Source of the DNA: CAZLMW01 sp964560875
Lineage (GTDB): Bacteria > Myxococcota_A > UBA9042
DNA: 64,000 nt
Assembly (NCBI GenBank): GCA_964560875.1
Contig: CAZLMW010000037.1
Span: forward strand, 1 to 64,000
Reading direction: 5' to 3'
The translations under genes and the position numbers were made by a program. Under the pieces are notes generated by a model. That model worked only from the letters and a program-made list of their open reading frames with translations, had not been told where the DNA came from and ran no database searches. Positions 26,096-36,076 of this stretch are shown here, in pieces; positions within the stretch are counted from its first letter, which is position 1, and each line of letters opens with the position of its first letter.

Positions 26096-27100
26096 TCAGT
26101 CACCCGTGACGGCGCGGTTGGGCGGGGCCGCCAGGCGACGCAGCAAGAACGCGTGCTGGGCAAAGCACACCTTCATTCTGTCGTGAGCCCGCAGCGTCCA
26201 CTGAACTTTCCGATCGCACCACTGCAGGCGCATCTGGGCCATAAAGCCCGGATCGATTGCGCCTGTGGCAAGGCTTTCGACGGCGAGCTCGAAGTCGTCG
26301 CGTTTAGCGAGGATCGTGTCGAGCCTCTCGTCGTGCGCCGTGATGTGCTCGGCCCAATTGTATGGTGACGCGAAGACGACCGCGCCGGTGGGTTTCACCA
26401 GCGCTTCGCATTGGCTCATCAGCAATGTTGGCCGCGCGATCGAGTCGAGCAGGTTCAAGCACACGATCAGCGCGAATTCGTCGGGTCCAAACGGCGGATT
26501 CAGCGCGTCGCCGCATATCATCACGGCCTTTTGAAGGCGGGTTTGCGCGTCGTCGGGCAGGGCGACAGGTCGCTGTGCGATCACCTCGGGTGCTTTCGCG
26601 TACGGCAACATTGCGCGTCCATTCGCGAGCTCGGCTGCCATCGCCAGGTGGCCGGGATGCGCGTCCATGCAGACGACGTCCCGGTCTCGCGGTAAGGCCG
26701 GCAGCACGCCGCATGTCGCGGAACCGAGGACCAGGATCGGTCCGTCCGGCAAATCGTCGAGTCCGGCCAGCAGGTCGGCCAACCACGCCAGCTGCGGCTC
26801 CACGAGGGGCGGCTGCGTGAACATGCCCCAGTGGTTTGAGGCCCAGGTCGCCGCTTCGAACGAGGCGATCGACTCGTCGAACGCCGATTCCGAAATCTCG
26901 GTGTGAAAAGTGGCGATCCGATGGTTGCCCACGGTGACCGAAGCGAAACTTGCATCGCAGGACCGGCAGACAAGCTCGTCGCTCCGGTCGCTCAAGGCGG
27001 ATTGGTGCCAGGCATCGTCGCGCCACCCTCGGCAGGCTGGGCAGACCAGGTCCACCCCGTGAACCGCCGCGGTGGTGCCGTTACCTGGTGCGCTGGACAT
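26096..27100 (-). CDS. SAM-dependent methyltransferase-like protein with N-terminal zinc ribbon
   Basis: The 334-residue protein begins with a two-CxxC zinc-ribbon (LVCPACRGW and LVCRSCDASF). A Rossmann methyltransferase core follows: ILVLGSATCGVLPALP for motif I, VVCMDAHPGHLAMA for the acidic loop, and FALIVCLNLLDSIA before motif V. This resembles the arrangement of small-molecule or tRNA methyltransferases with a Zn-ribbon. ATG 27100 gives a natural N-terminus; ATG 27154 is an alternative. Substrate unknown. It is convergent with the RRM gene. Confidence 0.65.
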   Translation of the reverse strand: MSSAPGNGTTAAVHGVDLVCPACRGWRDDAWHQSALSDRSDELVCRSCDASFASVTVGNHRIATFHTEISESAFDESIASFEAATWASNHWGMFTQPPLVEPQLAWLADLLAGLDDLPDGPILVLGSATCGVLPALPRDRDVVCMDAHPGHLAMAAELANGRAMLPYAKAPEVIAQRPVALPDDAQTRLQKAVMICGDALNPPFGPDEFALIVCLNLLDSIARPTLLMSQCEALVKPTGAVVFASPYNWAEHITAHDERLDTILAKRDDFELAVESLATGAIDPGFMAQMRLQWCDRKVQWTLRAHDRMKVCFAQHAFLLRRLAAPPNRAVTGD

Positions 27101-27216
27101 ACTTGATACGCTCCGCTCGTGACAGCATCGCACACCGCCTCGGACGCCGGACACCGACCCAGCGCCGAAGCTGTGGCTGCCCCGGAGAGCCCCGCGTTTT
27201 CGGGCTTTTCCGCACC

Positions 27217-28269
27217 TTACTTCGCTTTGAGGCTGGAGATCAGGGGCGCCAAGCCATCCGCGACGAATTCGCCGGCTTTGCGTGAGCCGTCATCGTTGAG
27301 GTGCAGGCCGTCGTAGAAGAAGCGATCGGCCTTGTCCCACCCTTTAATCGCGCGAAAACGGCGGTCTAGGTCGATGACAGTGGCGGCCTCGCGTTTGCCG
27401 ACGTCGCGGATGATGTCGTTGAACACGGCCTGTTTGGCGGGTTCGGCCCATGTTGGCGTCGACTTGTCGCGGACGTAGGCCATCGCCTGGGTCATCAGCA
27501 CCGGCTCGATGCCAAATGACCGAGCCAGCCGAACGAACGCGACGAGGCGTTGACGAAAGGGGCTCTCCGGGGCCTGTTGGCGCTGCTCGGAGTACACGCG
27601 GTTGGACGCGCCGTCGTGCCGGGCGCCTCCGAGCCGACTGAATCGCACCATGCCCACGATGCTCGACGTCGCCGAGAGTTTTCGCGCGATTGCACGCAGT
27701 CCCCACTTGAGGCCGTCGCGGCGCGCCATCGCGTGACTGTAGTCGCCGTTCAACGCGAGGATTCCGGAGTCGTTCGCCGCGTGCATGATGACCGCGATGT
27801 CGGGTTTGTCGGCGAGGCTGTGATTGAGCAGCACATTGAGCGCTTCGTGCATCGTGTTACCGGATCGGCCGGCGTTGAGCGTGTCGACGGGGAGCTTTCT
27901 GTCGGCGAGGAGCTTGCCGGCGTATGCGGGGAACCGGGCCTCTTCCGTCACGCCTGAACACTCGGTCGTTGAGCCGCCGAAAAACGCGACTGTCGCCGCA
28001 ACCGACCCGCTGCGGCGCGATGGCAGGATGTAGCTGCGGCTGTCTGTGCGAAAGCGAATCGCTTCGCCGGTCGGCCCGGGGTACGCACGATCGGTGTTGG
28101 GCGGCTGCATGCCGATGGGCACGAGCAGCTCGGACTCCTCCGCCACGAAGGGGTTGGTCCATATTACGCGCAGCAGGCCTTCGACGAGCAGCAGCGAAAA
28201 GCTCAGCGACACGGCCATGAGCAATAGCTTGCGGCCGATGCTTGCGGACTGTGAGGTCGATTCGGTCAT
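27217..28269 (-). CDS. membrane-anchored SGNH/GDSL-type hydrolase
   Basis: The 350-residue protein has a single N-terminal membrane anchor (LLLMAVSLSFSLLLVEGLL). The four SGNH blocks follow in order: FFGGSTTEC (catalytic Ser), NAGRSGNT (Gly), HAANDS (Asn) and DGLHLNDDG (Asp and His). It would be an extracytoplasmic esterase or acetyl-hydrolase of cell-envelope glycans or lipids. The methyltransferase gene lies 116 bp downstream. Confidence 0.8.
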   Translation of the reverse strand: MTESTSQSASIGRKLLLMAVSLSFSLLLVEGLLRVIWTNPFVAEESELLVPIGMQPPNTDRAYPGPTGEAIRFRTDSRSYILPSRRSGSVAATVAFFGGSTTECSGVTEEARFPAYAGKLLADRKLPVDTLNAGRSGNTMHEALNVLLNHSLADKPDIAVIMHAANDSGILALNGDYSHAMARRDGLKWGLRAIARKLSATSSIVGMVRFSRLGGARHDGASNRVYSEQRQQAPESPFRQRLVAFVRLARSFGIEPVLMTQAMAYVRDKSTPTWAEPAKQAVFNDIIRDVGKREAATVIDLDRRFRAIKGWDKADRFFYDGLHLNDDGSRKAGEFVADGLAPLISSLKAK

Positions 28270-28375
28270 CGAAGGGGCCCGGGTGGGGGCGTATCCTGGA
28301 GCAGACCGGGGCTTGGATGACAATCTGTCACGAGTCGTCCGAATAGCGGAGCACGTCAACGACGTGCACGTGTGA

Positions 28376-29551
28376 CTACCGATCGGGCGCCAGTCCCGTG
28401 AGCTCGGTAACCTCGGCGCGCAGCTGCTTGGTGGGCAGCCGGTGCACGACTTCGCTGACAAATCCCCACGTCAACAACTGCTGCGCATCTTCGCGACTAA
28501 TGCCGCGTGATCGAAGGTAGAAAAGCGCAGCATCGTCGAGCTCGCCGACGGTCGATCCATGCGCTGCGCGGACGTCGTCGTTGTCGATCTCGAGCTGCGG
28601 TTTCGTGTTGGCCGAGGCCGTGTCCGACAGCAGCAGGTTGCGATTGAGCTGCTCCGAAACGCTCTTGCTTGCGCCGTCCTTGATCAGGACATTGCCGCGA
28701 AAGACACCCTCGCTGCCGCCGTCGAGCACGCCCTTGTAGAGCATCTCGCTGCTGGTGTGGCCCTGGTCGTGGTGGACAACGAGGTTGCTGTCGAGGTGCT
28801 GGCGGCCGTCGCCGATGTACAAGCCGTCGAGCTGGCATGACGCGCCTTTTTGGTCGAAGTGCACGGTGCATCCGACCCGTCCGAGGGCGCCGCCGACCTG
28901 GATAACGTGGCCTTCGAAGCGGCTGTCGCGACCCTGGTGGACCGCGATTTCGGCGAGGTGAAAGGCCTCTTTGCCATCATTTTGCAGCCAGACGTGGCGC
29001 ACGCGGGCGCCGTCTCCGACCACGACTTCGGCAACGACATTGCGCACGTAGCGGCCATCTCCGGCGAAGCGGTGGATGACGGTCAATTCCGCGTTGCGCT
29101 CCGCGACGATCAGGACCCGCTGGACGTGTTCAGATGCCGTGGCGTCGGCCGGGAAGTCGAGCTCGATCACGTCGCTGGCCACAACACCGCTGGCCGCGTG
29201 GATCAGGACACCGCCGGCGAATCCAGCGAGGTTTCGGGCCGCGACAGCATCAGCCGCGCCGTCCGTGTTCGCGACATTGCCCAGCCACTGCTTTGCGACG
29301 GGATCATCGGCCTCGGCCGCGGGGGTCAATGGCGCGACCGTGACGCCGTCTTGCGATGTCGCATCGCGCAAGTTCCATCGCGCCGCTTCAGATGCGGTGC
29401 CACCGTTGGTGGTGGACTCTGCGGCGCCAGCGAGCGACCGAACGGTGCGCAGGTTGGTGTGCCGCCACGCTTCGAGGCGCTGGGACGGCCAGCCGTGCGT
29501 CTGCCAACTACCGAGTGCGGCTTCGCGCCGCAGTGCAAGCCAACCGGTCAC
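28376..29551 (-). CDS. sufD: Fe-S cluster assembly protein SufD
   Basis: The 391-residue protein begins with the SufD N-terminus (SQRLEAWRHTNLRTVRSL) and has the parallel beta-helix core shared with SufB. C-terminal motifs include HGSTVGELDDAALFYLRSRG and SREDAQQLLTWGFV. SufD joins SufB and SufC in the SufBC2D scaffold for Fe-S cluster assembly. It starts at GTG 29551, overlapping the sufC stop (GTGA). No sufS or sufE is visible here, so sulfur delivery is encoded elsewhere. Confidence 0.93.
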   Translation of the reverse strand: MTGWLALRREAALGSWQTHGWPSQRLEAWRHTNLRTVRSLAGAAESTTNGGTASEAARWNLRDATSQDGVTVAPLTPAAEADDPVAKQWLGNVANTDGAADAVAARNLAGFAGGVLIHAASGVVASDVIELDFPADATASEHVQRVLIVAERNAELTVIHRFAGDGRYVRNVVAEVVVGDGARVRHVWLQNDGKEAFHLAEIAVHQGRDSRFEGHVIQVGGALGRVGCTVHFDQKGASCQLDGLYIGDGRQHLDSNLVVHHDQGHTSSEMLYKGVLDGGSEGVFRGNVLIKDGASKSVSEQLNRNLLLSDTASANTKPQLEIDNDDVRAAHGSTVGELDDAALFYLRSRGISREDAQQLLTWGFVSEVVHRLPTKQLRAEVTELTGLAPDR

Positions 29552-30297
29552 GCCGCCTCCTCGCGAATCCAGTCGTAGCCGCGCTCTTCGAGCTGAAGCG
29601 CCAACTCTTTGCCGCCGCTGCGGACGATTTTGCCGTCGACGAGCACGTGCACGTGGTCGGGCACGATGTAGTCGAGCAGACGCTGGTAGTGGGTGATGAC
29701 AACCATCGCGCGATCGGGAGACCGGAGCGCATTCACCCCGTCCGCCACCGCCTTGAGCGCGTCGATGTCCAGGCCCGAGTCGGTCTCATCGAGCAGGCAA
29801 AGTTGCGGCTCAAGCACCGCCATCTGCAGCACCTCGTTGCGCTTCTTCTCACCGCCCGAAAAGCCTCGGTTCACCTCGCGGTTGGCGAGCTTGGCGTCCA
29901 TGCCGACCATCTTCACGGCGGCTTTGTAGACGCGCAGAAACTCGACGGCGGTCATTTCGGACTCGCCGCGAGCCTTTCGTTTGCTGTTGAGAGCCTGCCG
30001 CAGGAAGACCTTGTTGCTGACCCCAGGCACCTCGACCGGGTACTGGAAGCCGAGAAAGAGGCCAGCATGGGCACGTTCGTCCGGCTCCATGTCGAGCAAA
30101 TCCGCGCCGTTGTAGGTCGCGGAGCCGTCGGTGACTTCGTAGCCGTCGCGTCCGGCGAGGACGTAGCTGAGCGTGCTCTTGCCCGACCCATTTGGCCCCA
30201 TGATCGCGTGCACTTCACCCGCGTTCACGGCGAGACTCAACCCCTTGAGAATCGCCTTATCTTCCACACTTGCGTGCAGATTCTCGATCTTCAACAT
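29548..30297 (-). CDS. sufC: Fe-S cluster assembly ATPase SufC
   Basis: The 249-residue ABC-type ATPase has Walker A GPNGSGKSTLSY, the Suf-type GFSGGEKKRNEVLQ signature and Walker B LCLLDETDSGLDIDALK. It powers the SufBC2D scaffold in the cytoplasm. It lies 57 bp after sufB and overlaps sufD by four bases. Confidence 0.96.
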   Translation of the reverse strand: MLKIENLHASVEDKAILKGLSLAVNAGEVHAIMGPNGSGKSTLSYVLAGRDGYEVTDGSATYNGADLLDMEPDERAHAGLFLGFQYPVEVPGVSNKVFLRQALNSKRKARGESEMTAVEFLRVYKAAVKMVGMDAKLANREVNRGFSGGEKKRNEVLQMAVLEPQLCLLDETDSGLDIDALKAVADGVNALRSPDRAMVVITHYQRLLDYIVPDHVHVLVDGKIVRSGGKELALQLEERGYDWIREEAA

Positions 30298-30354
30298 GCC
30301 GTATTTCCTGTCGACGGCCGCGACCTGCAGGGCGCGTGTTCGTCGTGTATTGGT

Positions 30355-31875
30355 TCAGCCGACCGCGCCTTCGAGGCTGATTTCCAGCAATTTCTGCGCC
30401 TCGACCGCGAACTCCATCGGTAGCTCCCGGAACACCTCTTTGCAGAAGCCGTTGACGATGAGCTGGATAGCGTCTTCCTGCGATAGTCCGCGCTGCATCA
30501 GGTAAAACACCTGGTCTTCGTCGACCTTGGACGTGCTCGCCTCGTGTTCGACGCGCGCGGTCCGGTTTCGCACTTCGATGTACGGAACGGTGTCCGCGGT
30601 GCAGGTGTCGCCCATCAGCAAGGAGTCACATTGCGTGTAATTTCGGGCGCCTGCCGCGCTCTTGAGGACCTTTACCTGGCCGCGGTAGGTCTGCTTGCCA
30701 CGCCCGGCCGAGATGCCCTTGCTGATGATGGTCGAGCTCGTGTTGCGGCCCATGTGGATCATCTTTGTGCCGGTGTCGGCCTGCTGCATGTTGTTGGACA
30801 GCGCGACCGAATAGAACTCACCGACCGAGTCGTCGCCCTGCAGGATGCAGCTTGGGTATTTCCACGTGATCGCCGATCCGGTTTCGACCTGCGTCCAGCT
30901 GATCTTACTGCGAGCCCCGCGGCATGCACCGCGTTTGGTGACGAAGTTGTAGATGCCGCCCTTGCCGTCTTTGTCACCCGGGTACCAGTTCTGCACCGTC
31001 GAGTACTTGATCTCGGAGTCTTTCATCGCCACGAGCTCGACCACGGCGGCGTGCAGCTGGTTTTCGTCGCGGACGGGCGCCGTGCATCCCTCGAGATAGC
31101 TGACGTAGGCCCCTTCGTCGGCGACCAGCAAGGTGCGCTCGAACTGCCCGGTCTTGGCCGCGTTGATGCGGAAGTACGTCGACAGCTCCATGGGGCAGCG
31201 AACGCCCTTGGGGATGTAGCAGAAGCTGCCGTCGGAGAAGACGGCGGCGTTGAGCGCGGCGTAGTAGTTGTCGGTGTGTGGAACGACGGTGCCGAGGTAT
31301 TGGCGCACGAGCTCGGGGTGCTCGGCCACGGCCTCGGAGAAGCTGCAGAAGATGACGCCTTTTTCCGAGAGCTTGTCTTTGAACGTCGTCGCCACGGACA
31401 CGCTGTCGAAAACGGCGTCCACGGCAACACCGGCCAGCTTTGCGCGCTCCATCAGGGGCACACCGAGGCGGTCGTAGGTCGACATCAAGGTGTCGTACTC
31501 AGCGCGCTCTTCGACCGTCAGTTCGTCGAGGTTCTTCAGCGTCGGGACCTTGGGGGCCGCGTAGTAGACGATGTCCTGGAAGTCGATCTGCGGGTAGTTG
31601 ACGTGCGCCCAGGTCGGCTCGGTCATCTGCAGCCAGTGCCGGTACGCGTTGAGCCGGTATTCGAGCAGCCATTCGGGCTCGTTCTTCTTGGCCGAGATGT
31701 AGCGGACGACGTCTTCGTTTAAGCCGGGCGGCAACGACTCCTGGTCGATATCGGTGACGAAACCGGCCTCGTACGACTTATTAATACTGTCTTCGATCGT
31801 GGCCTGACTGGCGGAAAGCTCCGCGTCGACGGCGACCACGGGTGCTGCAGGTGTCGTTTCGTGCTTTTCGAGCAT
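30355..31875 (-). CDS. sufB: Fe-S cluster assembly protein SufB
   Basis: The 506-residue scaffold protein has the SufB motifs EPEWLLEYRLNAYRHW, AVFSDGSFCYIPKGVRCPME, RTLLVADEGAYVSYLEGCTA and RNRTARVEHEASTSKVDEDQ. Start ATG 31875 gives an N-terminus near family length; an upstream in-frame codon would add about 11 residues. It is the first suf gene, 57 bp after the lipase-like gene, so a separate promoter is possible. No IscR gene is visible nearby. Confidence 0.96.
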   Translation of the reverse strand: MLEKHETTPAAPVVAVDAELSASQATIEDSINKSYEAGFVTDIDQESLPPGLNEDVVRYISAKKNEPEWLLEYRLNAYRHWLQMTEPTWAHVNYPQIDFQDIVYYAAPKVPTLKNLDELTVEERAEYDTLMSTYDRLGVPLMERAKLAGVAVDAVFDSVSVATTFKDKLSEKGVIFCSFSEAVAEHPELVRQYLGTVVPHTDNYYAALNAAVFSDGSFCYIPKGVRCPMELSTYFRINAAKTGQFERTLLVADEGAYVSYLEGCTAPVRDENQLHAAVVELVAMKDSEIKYSTVQNWYPGDKDGKGGIYNFVTKRGACRGARSKISWTQVETGSAITWKYPSCILQGDDSVGEFYSVALSNNMQQADTGTKMIHMGRNTSSTIISKGISAGRGKQTYRGQVKVLKSAAGARNYTQCDSLLMGDTCTADTVPYIEVRNRTARVEHEASTSKVDEDQVFYLMQRGLSQEDAIQLIVNGFCKEVFRELPMEFAVEAQKLLEISLEGAVG

Positions 31876-31932
31876 CGCGATTCCCCGCGGGCAGCGGTGA
31901 CTGACCAACCCGCGTCTGATGAGAGAACCGGG

Positions 31933-32691
31933 CTAAGCGGACCCATGAGGTCCCTTTTGACCGGGCGGCAGGGTAGGCGGGGCGGCGGTGATGTCAACGG
32001 GTTTGCGCGCTTTCCCGTTGTTTTCTTTGTTATTTTGGTCAGATGCTTGCAGGAACGCGAGGGTTTCCTTGCGGGCCACGCCGTTGTTCATGATCCACGT
32101 ATGGCTGACCGGTAGCTCGAAGAAGCGCTCCATATTCGGCAGGTGTGTCTCGTCGACAGCGACCGTTCCGTCGTTGGCGATGTCGGGCCCGAAGGTGCGC
32201 ATTCCCGCAGATACCCAGCTGATCGGGTTGCCTATGCTCGGCGCGAGGTTGCCAGCGATGACGGCCGTGGGGCACTCCGGAACGGGCCAGTCATGCGGAC
32301 TTGCGACGTCGGTTCCGGCTGGACCGAAGACGTGTCGAAAGAGCGCCATATGGCTGAAATCGTTGGCGAGAAGGCTGCCACCGTTGGGCGGTGCGAGCAT
32401 CACGATGCGGGAAAACGCGATGCGGGGGCTCATCAGGCGCACCAAGATGCCTCCGAGCGAGTGCGTCACGGCGAGCGGCTGAGCGTCCGGACCGAGATCC
32501 GTCGTGATCCACCCCGCCACCATCTCGGCGAGCTCGGCGACAGGCATTGAACGCGACGGATAGGTGCGCGACCAGATCGGATAGCCATGGGCCTCGAGAA
32601 ACCGACGCATGCCGGACATCGACGCCTGCGTGCGGCCAAGTCCGTGCAAGACCACAACCGGTGGCCTCGAGTTGGTTTCGTTTCGTTTCAT
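31933..32691 (-). CDS. alpha/beta-hydrolase, lipase/esterase-like
   Basis: The 252-residue protein has PPVVVLHGLGRTQ near the N-terminus (oxyanion strand), nucleophile elbow THSLGG, and a likely acid and His near NDGTVAVDETHLPN and SHTW. It resembles cytoplasmic PGAP1/LipA-type lipases. It starts three bases after the stop of the acyltransferase gene, suggesting a lipid-remodelling pair. The C-terminal tail is Asn/Lys/Pro-rich and probably disordered. Confidence 0.8.
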   Translation of the reverse strand: MKRNETNSRPPVVVLHGLGRTQASMSGMRRFLEAHGYPIWSRTYPSRSMPVAELAEMVAGWITTDLGPDAQPLAVTHSLGGILVRLMSPRIAFSRIVMLAPPNGGSLLANDFSHMALFRHVFGPAGTDVASPHDWPVPECPTAVIAGNLAPSIGNPISWVSAGMRTFGPDIANDGTVAVDETHLPNMERFFELPVSHTWIMNNGVARKETLAFLQASDQNNKENNGKARKPVDITAAPPTLPPGQKGPHGSA

Positions 32692-32694
32692 GAA

Positions 32695-34101
32695 CTACGA
32701 GCTGACAGCGACTTGGGGAGACGAGTCCGTGTTCCGACCGATGCGTTCCAGCCCTGCTTCGAGGAACAGGGGCTCCATATCGTCGGGCAGGAATTGTTGC
32801 ACGGTCTCGATCACCACGCGTTCCAGATCGCGCCGTTCGCGCCGTAGATCCGCTACTTCTTGACGAAATCGCGCAAATCGAAGCCACGAGATCGCCAAAG
32901 AACGGGCGGAAACGTAGCGCTCGAGCACCCGCAAGGTCGCGTAGCCGGACAACGGGACGAGCAGGGCGGCCAGCGCTCCGTACAGGGGTCCGAACGCCAA
33001 GCCGACGCCGAGCGCCAGCAGCGCCCACGACACGAACGCCAAGACGATGCCAGCGACGAGTTTGCTGGTGCCGATCACATCTTTGCGCGGCGACAAACGC
33101 ACCCCGAAGAGCCCGACGATGATCGCGAGCGGCGCGTGCAGGACGAACCCGGGAATGGCCAGCGGCATCCAGAAGACGATGCGCAGGACGTTGAAGTAGA
33201 AGCGCGCCAGGATCTGCCAGAAACTGAAGTCGCGTAGCAGGTCGCTGTCTCGCAAACCGATGGTGTGCAGCCGCTCCTGGTAGGCCGATACCTTCTCGAA
33301 CAACGCGGCGATTGCGGGCTGATCGGCAAGCTCTCCGTACGCGGCGTTGAAGCGGCGGCTTAGTTCGACGCGGGCTTCCAGGCCGATTCCGCGCGGTTGG
33401 TAGATGCGGCGCACGGCGTCGAGCACCCGGATGGTCTGCCAGTCTTCGGCGTTGACGGTCAGCGCGCGCAGACGCATGTCGATCATGTCGGTCAGCTCGC
33501 GAACGGTCGCGCGTTCGTCGGCTTCGAAGCGGGCCACCCAGTCGGCATCGATGGTAATCGGCTCGCCAAATTGCACGAGGACGGAGCTCCGGAAACGCTT
33601 GGGGCGACCATAGTTGAGGCCGGTTGGCACGATGCGGACAGGGCAATCCGGGTTGCGCTGGGCCACGCCGAACGCGATTCGGGCAGCTCCCGTTTTCAGG
33701 GGTTGCAGCTGGCTGAGATCGTGGCTGATGCCCTCGGGAAAGATGCCGATCGCGCGGCCGGTGGCGAGGATGTCGAAGAGCTTGTCGAAGGCCGATGCGT
33801 TGTCGACTTTGCCGTCTTTGCGATCCATGCGGCGGGCGATCGGGACGGCGCCCAGGGCGGTCAGTACCGGCCGCAGAATCGGGCTTTGGAAGAGGCCGTC
33901 GCGCGCCGCGAAATGAACAATTCGGCCAGCAAAAGCGATGATGATGGCGGGGTCGATGAGCGAGTTGGTGTGATTGCCAGCAAAGATCGCCGCGCCGTCG
34001 CCCTCCGCCGGGACCTGCTCGTCGCCAACGATCACGATCCGCCGAAAGAACACGCCGAGGAGAAAGCGCAGCAAGCGCGCGATAGAGCGGTAGAGGGTCA
34101 C
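32695..34101 (-). CDS. glycerol-3-phosphate/lysophospholipid acyltransferase family protein
   Basis: The 468-residue protein begins with a hydrophobic N-terminus and has the PlsC-type motifs GNHTNSLID (His and Asp spaced as in the NHxNxxLD branch), GAVPIARR, FPEGISHD and IVPTGLNY. Two or more hydrophobic segments follow at residues about 300-400. This matches the bacterial homologues of fungal GPAT/DHAPAT-type acyltransferases more than E. coli PlsC. It would acylate glycerol-3-phosphate or a lysophospholipid at the inner membrane. Confidence 0.85.
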   Translation of the reverse strand: MTLYRSIARLLRFLLGVFFRRIVIVGDEQVPAEGDGAAIFAGNHTNSLIDPAIIIAFAGRIVHFAARDGLFQSPILRPVLTALGAVPIARRMDRKDGKVDNASAFDKLFDILATGRAIGIFPEGISHDLSQLQPLKTGAARIAFGVAQRNPDCPVRIVPTGLNYGRPKRFRSSVLVQFGEPITIDADWVARFEADERATVRELTDMIDMRLRALTVNAEDWQTIRVLDAVRRIYQPRGIGLEARVELSRRFNAAYGELADQPAIAALFEKVSAYQERLHTIGLRDSDLLRDFSFWQILARFYFNVLRIVFWMPLAIPGFVLHAPLAIIVGLFGVRLSPRKDVIGTSKLVAGIVLAFVSWALLALGVGLAFGPLYGALAALLVPLSGYATLRVLERYVSARSLAISWLRFARFRQEVADLRRERRDLERVVIETVQQFLPDDMEPLFLEAGLERIGRNTDSSPQVAVSS

Positions 34102-34171
34102 GACGGCTCACTGTACCATTGTTGAGCGCTTCAGCAGGAGCGCCGACGCGTCACGGGCAACGGGAGAAGAG

Positions 34172-34654
34172 ATGAACACCACAGCCATCATCGGTGCCAG
34201 CACAATCCTCGCACTGGGCGCCGCTTCGCTCGCCTTCGCGCCGTCGGCCCACGCGAGTTCGGCGGCGAAATGGCAGCGCGCCGGCAACCATGTAGATTCG
34301 TCGCAACGCCATGAGCCGGTTGCCCGTGGCGCAAAGAAAACGGGCAAAGCGGGTAAATCCGGCAAGCGCGGCAGCAAGCTGCTCACCGACGCCGCGGGCG
34401 CTCGCGTTTTCAAGACCCTTGGATGTCCCGCGTGTCACTCCGTCGCCAAGAAAGGCATCGCCAAGAGCACGCCGAACGTCGTCAAAGGCGGTCCGGATCT
34501 CTCGACGGTCGGACGGCGATTCAAGAAGAAGCGGGCCTTGCGGGCGTGGCTGCACCAAACGTCTCGTCGCCGCGGCAAGAAGCATCCGGTGATGTTTGCC
34601 GGCAGCCAGCGGCAGTTCGACACCCTCGCGTCCTGGCTGCTTCGACTGCGTTGA
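34172..34654 (+). CDS. small c-type cytochrome
   Basis: The 160-residue product has a signal peptide (ends near SAHAS), a Lys/Gly-rich region with KKTGKAGKSGKRGS, and a single haem motif C85-P-A-C88-H89. A Met near the C-terminus (HPVMFAG) is a possible axial ligand. It is a monohaem periplasmic electron carrier. Its stop overlaps the TTG that may start the next gene. A ribosome binding site, GGGAGAAGAG, precedes ATG 34172. Confidence 0.85.
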   Translation: MNTTAIIGASTILALGAASLAFAPSAHASSAAKWQRAGNHVDSSQRHEPVARGAKKTGKAGKSGKRGSKLLTDAAGARVFKTLGCPACHSVAKKGIAKSTPNVVKGGPDLSTVGRRFKKKRALRAWLHQTSRRRGKKHPVMFAGSQRQFDTLASWLLRLR

Positions 34655-35925
34655 GCCGCCGTCTTGCATTGATCTGTCGGGAGAAACAGCGCGATCGGGC
34701 CCATGTCCGTCGTTTTGCGGCTGCGATCGCGCTTCTTGCTGTCTCGTGGCCGCTGCTTGCTTCCGCCGACGACACGCGACCGTGGAACATCGATTTCTTC
34801 CAGGGGCCGCTGGTCACATCCGAGCGCGTGATCGGTCTTGGTGGCGGGTTCGTGGGCGTCTCCGATGGCGTCGAGGGGCACCTTTCCAACCCGGCCGCAT
34901 TCGCCGTGCGTTCGCCGTTCATGGGCAATGACTCCTTCGATTTCGATCTCGGTACAGCCGGTTACACCGTCGTTGGCGACAATGACTACGATCAGAGCGG
35001 GAACAAGGGCGCGCTGCAGTCCGCAACGGCGCAACAGCTCGGTTTCAACCTGAAGTTCGGCAGGTTCGGGATCGGGGCCCATTTCCTTTCGCAGCAATTC
35101 CGGATGGAGGTCAAAGACGACGAGGGCGTGCAGAGCGTGTTTTCCTATGCCCAGAGTTACGGAGGTATCGGCCTCGCCTGGGCTTTCCGCGATGGCGAGC
35201 TGGTGATGGGCACGCTGATCGGCATCGGCACAGCTCGGCTTTCGTCGCTCAACACGACGGCAACCGAGGTCAACGGCAAACAGGTCGACCTTGCCAGCGC
35301 CATCTACCCGAGCGCGTTCGGCTTGCTGTATTGCCCGCGCGGTCTGCCGTATCGACTGGGAATGTCATGGCGTCTCGGGCGCGAGATGACCCAGGAACGG
35401 GCCGAAAATTTCGGCGGGACCAAGATCGAGAAGCTCAATGGCCTGCGCGTGCCTGACAAGGCGTTGATGGGGGCGAGCTTCGAGCTGGGCGCGTCGTGGA
35501 TGTTCGGCCAGCGCACCTACAATATTCGGCCGTCATACGGCGATTTACCGCTGCCGGTCGGGTCGGTGCCCGTCAAGGCGATCAAGCGCAGGTATGTGCT
35601 CGTCACAGCGTCGATCAAGGCCACGGGGCCGGTGGAAGATGGCGTCGGTGTCACATCGTATCTGCGTGGCGTCCGCCAGCAATCCGGCGCCGGACCGGTA
35701 GTGAGCGGTCATTTCGGGGCCGAGAGCGAGATCTACGAGGACCGTTTGCGTGTGCGCGGCGGTTGGTACCGCGAGCCGAGCCGATTCGCGGACGACGCGC
35801 GTCATCACGTCACTTTTGGGGCGGATCTGCGCATCTCGCTCATCATCCGTTGGCGGCTCACCATGGCTGTCGATGTCGCGAAGGATTACCGGAATACCGC
35901 GTTCGGCATCGGGTTGTGGAACTGA
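34651..35925 (+). CDS. outer-membrane protein of the PorV/UPF0164-like family
   Basis: The product is about 424 residues. After a hydrophobic signal (FAAAIALLAVSWPLLASADD) it has GGGFVGVSDGVEGHLSNPAA, the characteristic opening of PorV/PorQ and FadL-like barrels. The rest alternates like a 14-stranded barrel. No ATG is near; the TTG at 34651 overlaps the cytochrome stop, and TTG 34666 is an alternative. Function unknown; FadL-like members transport hydrophobic compounds. Confidence 0.7.
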   Translation: MSRRLALICREKQRDRAHVRRFAAAIALLAVSWPLLASADDTRPWNIDFFQGPLVTSERVIGLGGGFVGVSDGVEGHLSNPAAFAVRSPFMGNDSFDFDLGTAGYTVVGDNDYDQSGNKGALQSATAQQLGFNLKFGRFGIGAHFLSQQFRMEVKDDEGVQSVFSYAQSYGGIGLAWAFRDGELVMGTLIGIGTARLSSLNTTATEVNGKQVDLASAIYPSAFGLLYCPRGLPYRLGMSWRLGREMTQERAENFGGTKIEKLNGLRVPDKALMGASFELGASWMFGQRTYNIRPSYGDLPLPVGSVPVKAIKRRYVLVTASIKATGPVEDGVGVTSYLRGVRQQSGAGPVVSGHFGAESEIYEDRLRVRGGWYREPSRFADDARHHVTFGADLRISLIIRWRLTMAVDVAKDYRNTAFGIGLWN

Positions 35926-36076
35926 CGACCACAGGCCTGCCGCGCAGTGCGGCCCCGTCGCTGATTTGTCTGGCGCTTGATTTGTCCGTCCTGAAGCGGC
36001 AACTGCGCGGCAGTGGGCATTGCCCGCCGGAAGTGGTAAGTCGCGTCCCGCGTGCATGAGCGCGCTGGAGATTACG

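Noticed and set aside
32291..34111. 600-codon open frame overlapping the acyltransferase
   Set aside because: Arg-rich shadow frame; the acyltransferase frame has intact NHxNSLID and FPEG motifs.
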